Source: Puffinus mauretanicus (Eukaryota; Chordata; Aves; Procellariiformes; Procellariidae). Taken from it: DNA of 64,000 nt. The translations under genes were made by a program, and so were the position numbers. Numbering within the stretch: the stretch's first letter is position 1; every line of letters starts with the position of its first letter. Under the pieces are notes generated by a model. The model made no database searches, was not told where the DNA came from, and saw only the letters and a program-made list of their open reading frames with translations. The stretch is from the NCBI GenBank assembly GCA_023333565.1, contig JAJKFH010002068.1, forward strand, positions 1,102,240 through 1,166,239. The letters run 5' to 3'. Positions 40,991-49,810 of this stretch are shown in pieces.

Positions 40991-43439
40991 CTGTGGCACG
41001 ATGCAATTTCCTTTCCACATCAACCCCTCCTCTCCCCCACCCCAAAAGAGACCCAGACTGGGCCTCAGAACAATCGCTGCTGTTGATTAAAGCCCCTGAC
41101 ATTACCAGCCTGATTGGACAGGGGTGGCAGGGCTCGATAAATTGGATGTAACCTTTCCCGAAGGAAGAGCCGGGCCGGGTGCTTGGCGCTTCCTTTTCTG
41201 TCTGCAGTGAGCAGATGGGGGAAGATGCAGATGCCTACAAGCAGCTGGCTTTCCCTGTTACAAAGGCAATGCTTGAGTTTTTCTGGCCTATTCCCGCTGT
41301 CCAAGGACTGATTTCGGATCAGTAGAACCAGCTGCTGACAAACCAGCTCCCCGTCTCCATACCCCCATGTGATAACATAAGTAGCACAAGGACCCAAGCA
41401 TTGCAAGTCTCTACTTACTATAAAACACAAAGCATTTCTACATTTGAGGAGAAACAGTCCTTTGATCTCAGTGGTGCTTAAATCGGTGATCACTAAATGG
41501 GGAAAGATAAACTGTGTCTGATTTTTAATCCTCCTTCTTGTGTAACTGTTTTGAATGCGTAGTGCATGTAGCTATGACAAGGCACTACCAAAAGACTTCA
41601 GGTTCAAAATGTGAAACTGTCGTTTGGTCAGGTATATGTTCTAATTACAGCACAGAAAATGCAGTAAGCACTGAGAAAGAGAGTTCTGATAAAAGCTCTC
41701 ATTGGGGTTTGTCCTTGCTGTGCAAATTCTGACATCAGAACCCCCTCTAACTAATTTATACAGCTGGGGAAGAGGGAGGAGGCAAGTCCAGAAGGATTTC
41801 TTTCTCCTTTCCCAAAACTATACCAATCTCTCTTTTCCTCTAGCTGAACTTCTCAAATTCAGTTCTATTTTAAAAGACACTTGTTTCATGCAGAGCTGCC
41901 TTCCCATCTGTAAATGCATAGTTTCCCTGTGCAACTATTAAAAATGCAGTGTGTCGTTTTGGCTACCACCTAATGCAACTTGGTACCCAGAAAGTGACCA
42001 GTAGACAATGTCATCTGGCCAGACACTTCTCAACACCACCAGCAACTGTGGCATATCACTGTGGTCTGCAGATCTCTGCCTGTTGGCCTCTGATCCGCAC
42101 GATTGGTAACTAAAGCATACGCAAAACTCAAAACTGGAGAAAGCTTATTACACCGCATCGCACTTTGCCCCGTAAACGCAGAGAAACGACGTGAGTCCAT
42201 TGGAAAAGCCAGGTCTCAATCTATCTGGTTTGCTGGGTTTAAAATACCACGGCAATGCTGCAACATAACTAGTACTCGTAAGCTCGATGGGCAGTTATTG
42301 CTTTGGTACGCTCAAAATAGACGCAAGAGACTCGCATCACAGAGGTGGTATCTTCACATTAACTTATGTAACTGTTGATTATTGCTCTAAGCCCCTTCCC
42401 ATGTGAATGTGTATATTTGTATACATAAGCACGCATGCATATATATACTACGCAGAAATAATTTAAATTCGCAATTCTGTCGTGCAGAATCATAAAGATA
42501 CTGCATTTGAAAAGAGACTGGACATTTGATCTCAAGGAAGCAGTAAAAGAAAAAAGGGTTGATTTCAGTGGATAAAAGTACATAAATTTCCAGCCGCATC
42601 TGTTTCCGCGATGCTACTGACAATGTTTTAAGTCATGGTGGTTTTTTCAGACCAAGACCTGCTTTAGTTCCACAACAGCTTTGCTGTCCCATTCAGATGT
42701 TATTGTATTTTATGGTTATTTTTACACATGATGAACTGTTTTTAATACCTTAGTTTACTATGATTTCAGCAGCTTTTTATTTATAGCATCAACATCTTTT
42801 TTATGAAAATGTTGATGTCATATAGAGATTTTGAAAGTCTCAGGATAAAGGCAGACAGCAGAAAACACAAGGAACTCAAAAGCTGGGAAGAAAACATGTA
42901 TAAAAGCAATAACTGTGATCTATGACGTGAATGTTGTAAAAGTTGTAACTGTTTAAGATGAGCTTGTTCCTCCTTCAACTTACCTAAAAAAAATCACTAA
43001 TGGTTTGTAAACTGTGGCTGTTCTAACACGTGGGTGCAATTATAATTCCCTTTTGCTTTATTTAGCCATTTTACACCTCTGCACAATACACAAAAATGAA
43101 GGGGTGAGAACAGGGAAGAGGCTGCTGAATGATTTGCCGTTTGCGTATAGAGAGCTCCCCCTGAAAACCTTACAATCACACTGTGTGTTGCATCCTTCAG
43201 GTCAAACACTGCTTTTCCCATCTGCTGTTTGCAAACTCCTCTTCTGCTAGCCTTTAACTAGACCGCAGGTACACTCGCAGTGCAAGCAGTGCTCTGGCAA
43301 AGACTCAATGACTGACAGTTCCTAGCCCTCAGAGATCACGGTTGCATGATCACAGAAGCAAGGGGATTTTTTTAAGGGAAGGAGGCGTAGGAGAGGGGAG
43401 ATGTCTTAACTAAAGCACATAGTTTAACAATAATCTTAC
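40991..43439. other. Intron 2, right part next to exon 2: no gene seen
   Basis: It holds the CCAAT/TTTAATC group at 41.09-41.15 kb next to the CpG island, then AT-rich unique sequence. No exon was seen. Confidence 0.55.
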
Positions 43440-43531
43440 CACTGGAGACGAAATTCGACACCCAGGGCAATCACAGATTGGAGGATGTACCTGTAAGATT
43501 CCTTTGGACATAAGAGTCTTCAAACTTTTCC
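43440..43531 (-). CDS. SAMD11: SAMD11 coding exon 2: C-terminal part of the SAND domain
   Basis: This 92-base exon completes Gly160 and encodes residues 161-190 (KSLKTLMSKG through ISSPV). It finishes the SAND fold. His175, Cys179, Cys181 and Cys184 form a cluster like the zinc site described next to the SAND domain of GMEB1; zinc binding here is inferred. The acceptor is GCATCCAG, preceded by a long CTT-rich pyrimidine tract that appears on the plus strand as a GAA microsatellite (43546-43574). The donor is GTG|GTAAGA, close to consensus, in phase 0. Met167 of this exon (MSKGIL) is, as I recall, the start of an older short SAMD11 protein model in human, so transcripts starting inside the locus could begin translation here. 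Confidence 0.93.
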
Positions 43532-45098
43532 CTGGATGCAGAGGAGAAGAAAAAGAAGAAGAAGAAGAAAAAGGATCAGCGCCTTTATAAAAGGAAAGTA
43601 TTAGGGAAAGGTTGGGGGGGGAAGCACGCGCCTCCTTCCATACAAACACCCCTCCCCTTGCCTGCCTGCCTGCCTACCAGCAGCCACCCCCCCCCCCCCG
43701 CCTGCCCCTTCATCGAACTTTCTCCCGTGCAGATAACCGTGGAAAGGAGCACCGCCGCAGCCCTCGTTAGCCCCTGCCTAACCTTGGTGCCAACGCTCCC
43801 GCAGCCTGGAGAGAGCCGGGGCAGAAGGCGCACCCGGAGCCCCGCAGCCCGGGCGCGGCGGCCAGCCCACGCAACTTGCGCGCACCCCCGCGGGGCTCCG
43901 CGCTGCCCACGCCGCCCGCGCAGCCAGCCCCACGCCGGGGGACGGCCGTGCGAGCGGGGCAGCCCACTCGGCGCCTCCCCCCTGCTCCTCCGTCCATTTC
44001 ACCTCAGTCCTCCTGACTCACCCCAGAGGAATTGAGATTTCCTGAAGGCAGCCCGGAGCCCAGTAATAAAAGAAACAGAAGAGATGAGTGGAGTAATGAC
44101 AATTAGCGCGGCCCCCGAAGTTATTCCCCTTTTCTCTGGCGATCAATAAACACGGCGAGGTGTCAGTCACCTCCTAATAGCTCCTCAGACCCCCGGGCTG
44201 ACACCTCCAGCTCTCAGCTAATTACGTGTCGCATCGGCTCTCCTCTCCCGCGGCCCCCACCCCCGCTCTCCCCGGCCCCCGCTCCTCCGGCCCGCAGGGC
44301 CAGCCGGCTCCCCGCTCTCCACCTGCCGCCTGCACCCGCAGCTCCGCCGCGCCAGCCCCGCTGCCGGGACTGCGGCGCTGGCTCGGGCTGCACCGCGGGC
44401 GGGAGGGGAGGGGAGGGAGGCAGGGCAGGCTCCCGTCAGCAGCCGCCAGCGCCGCGGAGGTCCCGCGCCACCCAGCTGCGAGGGGAACACCCCCCTCCGC
44501 CCCGCCCGCCACCCCGCCGGTGCCTGTCCTCACCCGGCGCGACGGGGCTGCCCGCTGCCGCTCCCCGCGGCGCCGCCGCTCTGCCCGCCGCCGCCGGCAC
44601 GCTCGGGCGGGCGGCTCCGCGCCTCCGCCGGCCGCCCCCCGCGGAGGAGAGCCGCGGGGCGCGGAGTGGCGCCCGCCCCCACGCGCGGCGTGCCCGCGGG
44701 GCGCTCGCTAACCCCGCACCCCGCAATTTGCCTGGTGTTCAAACCTCTGCCCGCGCGAAATGAAACTTCTCTCCAAAGAGAGGAGCCCCCCCACACGCAC
44801 ACACACCCCCGCACCCCAAAGCAACTGTTCCCAAACTGTTCGCCGCTCCCCGCAGAGCCCGGTACCAGGGCGCTTGGCGAGGGGATCCGGTAGAGAGAGG
44901 CACCGGGGGTCCGCGGGGGAGGGGGGCACGGCCACGGGCGATCAGGTCCTGAGCTCTCCCCCGCGCGAACGCTAACAGGCGGTAAGCCTCCCCCTTGGAT
45001 CCTGCTCCCGAAGCACGGGGGCGAGAGGGAGGATGCTAAGGACGAGCAGAGCAGCGTGGGGACCCCGGCACAAGCCGAGTGGAGAGCGGTGCCTTTAC
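43532..45098 (-). other. SAMD11: SAMD11 intron 1, GC-rich, within a CpG island
   Basis: This is the intron between coding exons 1 and 2. Most of it (about 43.65-45.1 kb) is very GC- and CpG-rich and contains short mono- and dinucleotide runs, a TGCC repeat near 43.66 kb and a C-run near 43.69 kb. Minus-strand donor-like sequences occur at about 44021 (TGG|GTGAGTC) and 44528 (GCCGG|GTGAGGAC). An alternative first exon inside the intron is therefore possible but unproven. Large ORFs on both strands here are GC-driven and show no known domain. Confidence 0.75.
43546..43574. repeat. GAA-rich microsatellite forming the exon 2 pyrimidine tract
   Basis: GAAGAAGAAG-type units on the plus strand, CTT on the gene strand, ending about 15 bases before the exon 2 acceptor. 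It supplies the pyrimidine tract of that splice site. Confidence 0.9.
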
Positions 45099-45576
45099 CT
45101 TTGTGCCTGATGCTGCGCTTCCAGTCCTTGGCCGTCTCCCTGCCGCTGACAAACTGGAACTCGTTGGGGGTGAGCCACTCTCCCCGGTACCGGATAGAGG
45201 GTCCTTTGCTCCCCTGGCACAACTTATTGATGTAGAGCAGCGCCTTGTTCTCCCCGCACTCCACCTCGATGCAAGGCTCTCCGTTGTCAAAGAAGGGCTG
45301 GAAATCCGGGATGGAGGAAAACCTCTCCAGCATCAGGTCCTCGGGGAGGTGGTGGGGGTGGTGGGGGTGGTGGGGGTGGGGGTGGTGGGTCTCGTGGAAG
45401 CCCAGGTACGCGCGGTGGGCAAAGATCTGGTCGTAAGCCGGCGGGTGCGGGGTTACCACCGGAATGGCAGCGGCGGCCAGAGGGGCGAGATAGTCAGGTA
45501 AGGTTTCCATGGGCTGGTTAAAGGCTGCCAGGGCCATCTCTTCCCTGTCAAGTCGCTCCTTCTTGATAGCAGGCAT
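45099..45576 (-). CDS. SAMD11: SAMD11 coding exon 1: N-terminus and most of the SAND domain
   Basis: The exon encodes residues 1-159 plus the first base of codon 160. It starts MPAIKKERLD, which resembles the mammalian SAMD11 start. The ATG has A at -3, a good context. In order: IKKE (4-7), a possible SUMO site; an Ala/Pro-rich stretch (31-47); a His/Pro tract (64-76); an acidic/aromatic stretch (79-98); then the SAND domain from about residue 101, with ECGENKALLY, GEWLTPNEF and the DNA-contacting KDWK motif at 150-153. SAND domains bind DNA or chromatin through KDWK. The exon ends CACAAAG, followed by GTAAAGG as donor. The reading frame stays open upstream to 45984, so a longer N-terminus cannot be excluded, but that extension (Cys run, Phe run) does not look like protein. 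The frame also runs past the donor to 44530; that part is intron. Confidence 0.92.
45349..45387 (-). repeat. SAMD11: Coding His/Pro minisatellite in SAMD11 exon 1
   Basis: A 9-base-period repeat (plus strand GGTGGTGGG-type units) encodes residues 64-76, HHPHPHHPHHPHH. The plus strand is a near-continuous series of G runs with G-quadruplex potential on the template strand. The number of units is likely to vary between species. Confidence 0.9.
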
Positions 45577-45910
45577 GGTGCTGCTGCGCTCCCCGTGCGC
45601 CCTCGTCTCTCCAAAGCACAGTGGCTCTAATGTCTCCGGTTGAACTTGCCCCCGCTCTGGCTGGAGTTTGGATGAAATGCGCCAGCAGCAGCAGCAGCAG
45701 CAACACAAGCACCTTTGGCGCTCGGGTGCCGGAGGTGGCTGGTATCCCCCGGAGCAGCCCGCTAACAAATCTCCTGGGCTGGCTCCCCAGCAGAGCTGTC
45801 TGGGATCCCTCTCCCACGGAGAGGCTAATGTACCGTAGACCCGGGAGCTGCTGTGTGGCTCGCAGATCTGCCCCTCCGGACTAATACCTGACATCTCGGA
45901 GAGGTCTCTG
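45577..45910 (-). other. SAMD11: Putative 5' UTR part of SAMD11 exon 1
   Basis: The sequence between a candidate minus-strand acceptor (CTACGGCAG, ending at 45911) and the start codon. The acceptor has no AG between it and the upstream poly-T tract, as expected for a real 3' splice site. The segment contains a CAG/CTG microsatellite (45683-45702). It also has an in-frame upstream ATG at 45894 that would add 106 residues, including a run of cysteines read from the repeat. I treat it as untranslated. Confidence 0.45.
45683..45702. repeat. (CAG)n microsatellite in the 5' UTR region
   Basis: Six CAG units plus a partial unit, just upstream of the SAMD11 start codon. On the gene strand it reads CTG/TGC. 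Confidence 0.95.
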
Positions 45911-45934
45911 CTGCCGTAGACATTATTTTGGTTT

Positions 45935-45956
45935 AAAAAAAAAAAAAAAAAAAAAA
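45935..45956. repeat. Poly-A/poly-T tract (22 bases)
   Basis: Uninterrupted A run on the plus strand, T on the gene strand. It may serve as the pyrimidine tract of a 5' UTR acceptor. Its length is likely to be polymorphic and error-prone in assembly. Confidence 0.95.
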
Positions 45957-46089
45957 GCTTATTGATTCCCCTAGATCGACCCACCTTCTCACCAGGCTGG
46001 AGGGTTCCCCGCCGCCCACCCAGCCCCTTTTCACCCTTCCCCCCCTCCTTCCTTTAAACTGACACCTGGTTTATTTATTTATATGCAAT

Positions 46090-46960
46090 AATTAAAATTA
46101 AACGCTGCGCCCCCGCCGCCACTCCGCGATCCCCTCCCCTCCCCTCCCCCGCCGGCGCCCGCCGGGCGCGGGGAGGACGAAGCCCCCGGACGGTGCCGGC
46201 TCTCCCGGCTCTGCCCGCGGGGCTCCAGACACCCGGGCGGAGAAGTTTCCCGGGGGCCGCCCACCTTCACCTGCAAAGTGCAGACTCGCCCCGCTCCCAC
46301 CGAAGGCTTTATGATCACTGCGAGTTGATATTTAATTTCCACTCCTGCACAAAATTTTAAAAAACACGGTATTACGTTACATATATCTATGTATATATAT
46401 ACACGCACAGAGACACACAGACATAGACATTTATAGCCCCGCGAGCTCGTGCCACGGCACGGCACGCGCTCCCTAGCCGCTGCCCCCAGACCCTAAATGC
46501 CTCGCTATGTTGGGCTACAGGGCCGGGCTCCCCTCCGAGCCGGGACAGACAGATATTGATCTGTGCTCAGAAGTCACAGTATAGTTCAGAGACTCTGACC
46601 AAACAAGATTTCCCTCCGCCGCCGCCGCCGCTTCTCTAACTTGGCCCATTTAAACAGCAGAGGCGCTTGCAAGCGCCGCGCCGGCGGCGGGAGAGGGGGT
46701 GAGCGACGGACGGCGGGGCCAGCGCCGCGCCTGGAGCCGCCAGCGCGGCGGGGCGGCCCGGGGGCTCCCCCCGGCCCCGGCGGGCTGCAGCGGGGGACGC
46801 GGGCACCCTGCCGGCTGGGTGCGCGTCCCGCCGGATTCCTGGGCGCGCTCCCACGCAGGAATACCTGCCGCGTCGCGGCAGACTCCTGTCGCACCAGCTA
46901 TACCTTGAGAAAGCAGGCTAGAGCCTTCTCCTGTCCCGTCTCCGGACTTGGGAGACACGG
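46090..46960. promoter_or_regulatory. CpG island upstream of SAMD11, probable proximal promoter/5' UTR
   Basis: This GC-rich, CpG-dense block lies 0.5-1.4 kb upstream of the SAMD11 start codon. It includes a CCG-repeat stretch near 46615-46632. On the minus strand TTTGCAG|GTGAAG at 46271/46270 is a good donor. It could splice to the acceptor candidate at about 45910, which lies downstream of a 22-base T tract (A tract at 45935-45956 on the plus strand). This would give a short 5' UTR intron of about 360 bases. ORFs in the block are GC-driven. Confidence 0.5.
46378..46432. repeat. TA/CA low-complexity stretch
   Basis: ATATATCTATGTATATATATACACGC-like blocks (in part) followed by CACAGA units, in the upstream part of the SAMD11 5' region. 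Confidence 0.85.
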
Positions 46961-47539
46961 TGTAAATTTGTTTTCCATTACGAGCTGTGGCAGACGTGGC
47001 GCAAGGTCCATGTGAAACTGCCCCGAGAGGACAACACGGCCCAAAATTAAGTTGCGTGGTTGTTACAGGGATTTGTCACATCAACAAGATGGAGTTCCCT
47101 ACCTTTGGATGCTAAGTAGGATCGACTGTGCAGGAAGAATCCTACCTAGAAGGGAAATAAAAATAAATTATCCTCTTAAACACAGTACAAGAAATATGCC
47201 CCACAAGTCTTACAAGGTGGCAGAACAGAGAGAGGTCTGTATGAGTTCTGTCTGAGAGTTCCCAGAAATACAACACAAAGTTCTTAGCTTTGTCCCAAGG
47301 TGTGCCTCTTACTACTTGCTTTCTTACAAGGGGAGGTGGTGGCAAGCTGAACTTGCCTTCCAGACAGTGAGAAATGGATTTGCTGTTGTGACAATCGACC
47401 ATTGACAGAGCTAGCAGGGTAGTTTCTGAGCCAGAATAGCCCCTGCCACTTCAGCACCATCTCTCAGATGATCTCAGAGCACCCACAGAGAAGCAGAAGG
47501 AACACCACCTCCTAGCACCTTTTTGAGGAAGCTGCTTTT

Positions 47540-47735
47540 AGCTTCGTTTTACTGGTGGAGAAACTGAAGCATAAAGAGGTGGAGATCCAGAACATGAGCG
47601 CTGTACTCATGCTGGAGTTATGCAGCTACTCAGTCCCACTACGAGTGAATACAGGTTAATACAGGTGACGAGTTCACATTTGTGCACCAAGTCATTTGCC
47701 CGAGATCTTACAGGTGTTGTTTTCTGCCCCCCTTA
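47540..47735 (-). repeat. MIR-type SINE relic
   Basis: TTACTGGTGGAGAAACTGAA then AAGTCATTTGCCCGAGATCT match the reversed MIR core (atggggaaactgag, agtgacttgcccaaggtc) with an insertion between them. Confidence 0.45.
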
Positions 47736-49699
47736 GCTCTCAGCTGATAGGTACCCTTCTCTACAAAAAGTCCACTAATGGACCACTTGTGGGACGAGCT
47801 ATTGCTTCATACCAGTAAAGGCAGAGGAAACTGCCTCTCTGGGGATCAGCAGATCTGGGAATGGAATCTAAGATCTAAACCTCAGTTTTCTCTTGACACT
47901 ACTTGACCATGATCCTTGTTTCTTGCCTGTTTATTCTCAAGAATTGCAAGCTCTGGGAGCCATCCTTGCTTCTTGCTCTAATGAAGGAGGCAGATATACA
48001 TAGCCATCAAACCCTCTCATTTAGGCTTTCAGGCTTAGGCTCTTATTCTTAATGCTTCTGATTGCTCAAGATGACAGGGGAAAAATCACTTTCTATTATC
48101 ACCTAATGAACCAAGGAAAATGCTTGGAAGAGGCTCTGGGAGACACAGGCATTCTCTGTGAAAGCGTATATGAGGATTCTGGATGGAGGTCAGGTGAGAA
48201 GGCCATACAGCGAGAAGAACTGCTCGCTTTTACGCTCCCAGAAAACCTTTATGCCTGGCGTACCTAGAACTGCACTGAGCTCTCTGCAAAGGCTTGAGAA
48301 CTACTTCAGACTTCCTTTGACTCCATCTCCTTTGTAACTTGGCTTCATGAGGCTGATTTCTTTTCACTTTTTACAGGGGAGTGGATATTTTTTCTCAAAG
48401 CCTTCTTTCTTTTTTACAGCCATAAGGGTTACTATTTTTCTTCCACCTCCGTTCCTAATGGCAACTTCATCCCCAAGTGTAGAGAGAGCTTGGCGGCAGC
48501 CTTCTCCAAAGACAAGTCTCCATGCTTCCTCCAGGAGGGGTCACAGGAGAGCAGAACAAGAATGGCCTTCATCCTCCAGGAGCAAATCCTTCCGTGGTAC
48601 TTACTTCTAGACTTCTCAGATCTCTGTGGTTTGGATGCACACACAAATCTCCTAACATCACCTTGCGTTACCATCCAGTCTGCCCCTATTAAACAGCTGT
48701 AATGAAACCTTTCCTAACCCAGGGAACTTTTATTTACCTTTTATTTTAAAGGAAAGGGTGAGTTGCCATGGGGTTTTCCCACTGCAGGTCAGCTCAGTTG
48801 CTTTTTACATCTAAAGAAACTGGGCTCAAATCTGGACCTAGTCATAAGTGAAGTGAATATGCTGAGTCTTCATTCTAGAAAGGCAGCATCTACCTGGCTG
48901 TGTTTCATTCCTGGAAAAAACAGGTACTTGATGCCAGTCATGACATAGGTGCGCTGGCCAAGCTGTGTAGAGGTTCAGCACTGTAAGAGGAAGGCCTCGT
49001 GGTGGTGGCTCAGTATGAGGTGCATGGCTTGGACTAGGCACATGTAAGGTGTTCTGGCAGAACTCAGCAAAGTTTGGGGGGATTCAAGAGGCACAGATTC
49101 AGGCTGATCCTATCAAGTCTCTTACAACCACTAAAAGTTACTAACAAGTCCTCCCTACCCCTCCCCACTGTAATAAAGAACAAGAGCTCTGTCTGGGTGT
49201 CTTGAGTTCGACAGCAGGATTCTGAAGTTGTTCAGCTCCAGTCTCTTTAACAGTAGAGCCTTCAGGATTAGCGTAAACAGATTCACCACTGGAGAGCAGA
49301 TCAGAGAGATCTAAGCAAATCCATGCACACGTGGTTAGAGAGAGAACCAGGTACGCTCTGCAAATTCCACACTGAGGAATTGGAACATATTTTCAAGTCT
49401 GGGGGCACGAATCACCATGTCTTTTTGTTGTGTGTTTCCACGGCACCAAGCAAAGCGAAAGCATGATTCTTAATTTGCTCACAGAGGCACTACCACAGTA
49501 AACATAGTAAATAGTGATGATTTTCCAACATTTAGTTCTCCACCTCTGGAATACATCGTGTTGGATTGAAACAAAACCTGGATCTTTTATTTCTTTCAGG
49601 TCAAATGTGTCAACAACTGCAAAGAGCTAGCTGTGCTGTAAAGCATTTTACAAGAAGAGATGGTGCTTCAAGCACAGGTCTGAAAGTTAAGAGATAAGG

Positions 49700-49810
49700 A
49701 TTTTCCTCCTTATTCCATCACCAGTTTCACAGGCAAATTACTTATTCTGGACATGTCTCCATTATTCTACCCATAAAAGGAGGGGAAAACCTCCTAAACG
49801 TAATTTGTTA
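49700..49810 (+). repeat. MIR-type SINE relic
   Basis: CAGGCAAATTACTTATTCTG, CATGTCTCCATTATTCTACC and CATAAAAGGAGGGGAAAACC follow the forward MIR core (gggcaagtcacttaacctc, cagtttccccatctgtaaaatgggg). Confidence 0.45.

Larger units (their letters stand above)
7057..43439 (-). other. SAMD11: SAMD11 intron 2 (about 36.4 kb)
   Basis: Defined by the GTAAGA donor after exon 2 and the GTGCCAG acceptor before exon 3. It contains a CR1 copy at its 3' end, an ancient CR1-like relic, several MIR-type SINE relics, AT-rich microsatellites and an orphan CpG island. No additional coding exon with a recognisable protein match was found. Mammalian SAMD11 as a whole is only about 20 kb as I recall, so this intron is notably long. 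Confidence 0.85.
6878..45576 (-). other. SAMD11: SAMD11 gene, 5' coding part (exons 1-3 plus introns)
   Basis: Three exons on the minus strand splice together in one frame: 45576-45099, 43531-43440 and 7056-6878. Exon junction phases agree at both joins (phase 1, then phase 0), and all donors and acceptors follow GT-AG. The joined product has about 249 complete codons and ends inside an Arg codon, so the gene continues left of the window. The SAND domain with KDWK, the His/Cys cluster and the following NRGRL linker match vertebrate SAMD11 as I remember it. SAMD7, the close paralogue, lacks the SAND domain, which argues against it. Known role of the family: a nuclear SAM-domain protein that works with SAMD7 and PRC1 to silence genes in rod photoreceptors. 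The mammalian protein is about 840 residues, so roughly 30% is present. The intron sizes here are about 1.57 kb and 36.4 kb. Confidence 0.9.
43640..45600. promoter_or_regulatory. CpG island over SAMD11 exon 1 and intron 1
   Basis: The sequence is densely CpG-rich and GC-rich, with a less GC-rich block at 44036-44225 that carries TAATTA, AATTAG and an inverted GAGGTGTCAG / CTGACACCTC pair. CpG islands spanning the 5' end are typical of developmental and Polycomb-regulated genes. Promoter activity is inferred. Confidence 0.7.

Noticed and set aside
39860..41086. 408-codon plus-strand ORF across the intronic CpG island
   Set aside because: Composition is almost wholly Pro, Gly, Arg, Ala and Ser, driven by GC content. 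Other frames in the same block are equally open, there is no domain, and it lies inside a SAMD11 intron.
43658..44035. 125-codon plus-strand ORF in intron 1
   Set aside because: GC-driven and opposite to the gene; no domain.
44530..45098. Continuation of the SAMD11 exon 1 frame past 45099
   Set aside because: A consensus donor lies at the end of CACAAAG, and the next exon restores the SAND domain in frame; the continuation is low-complexity intron.
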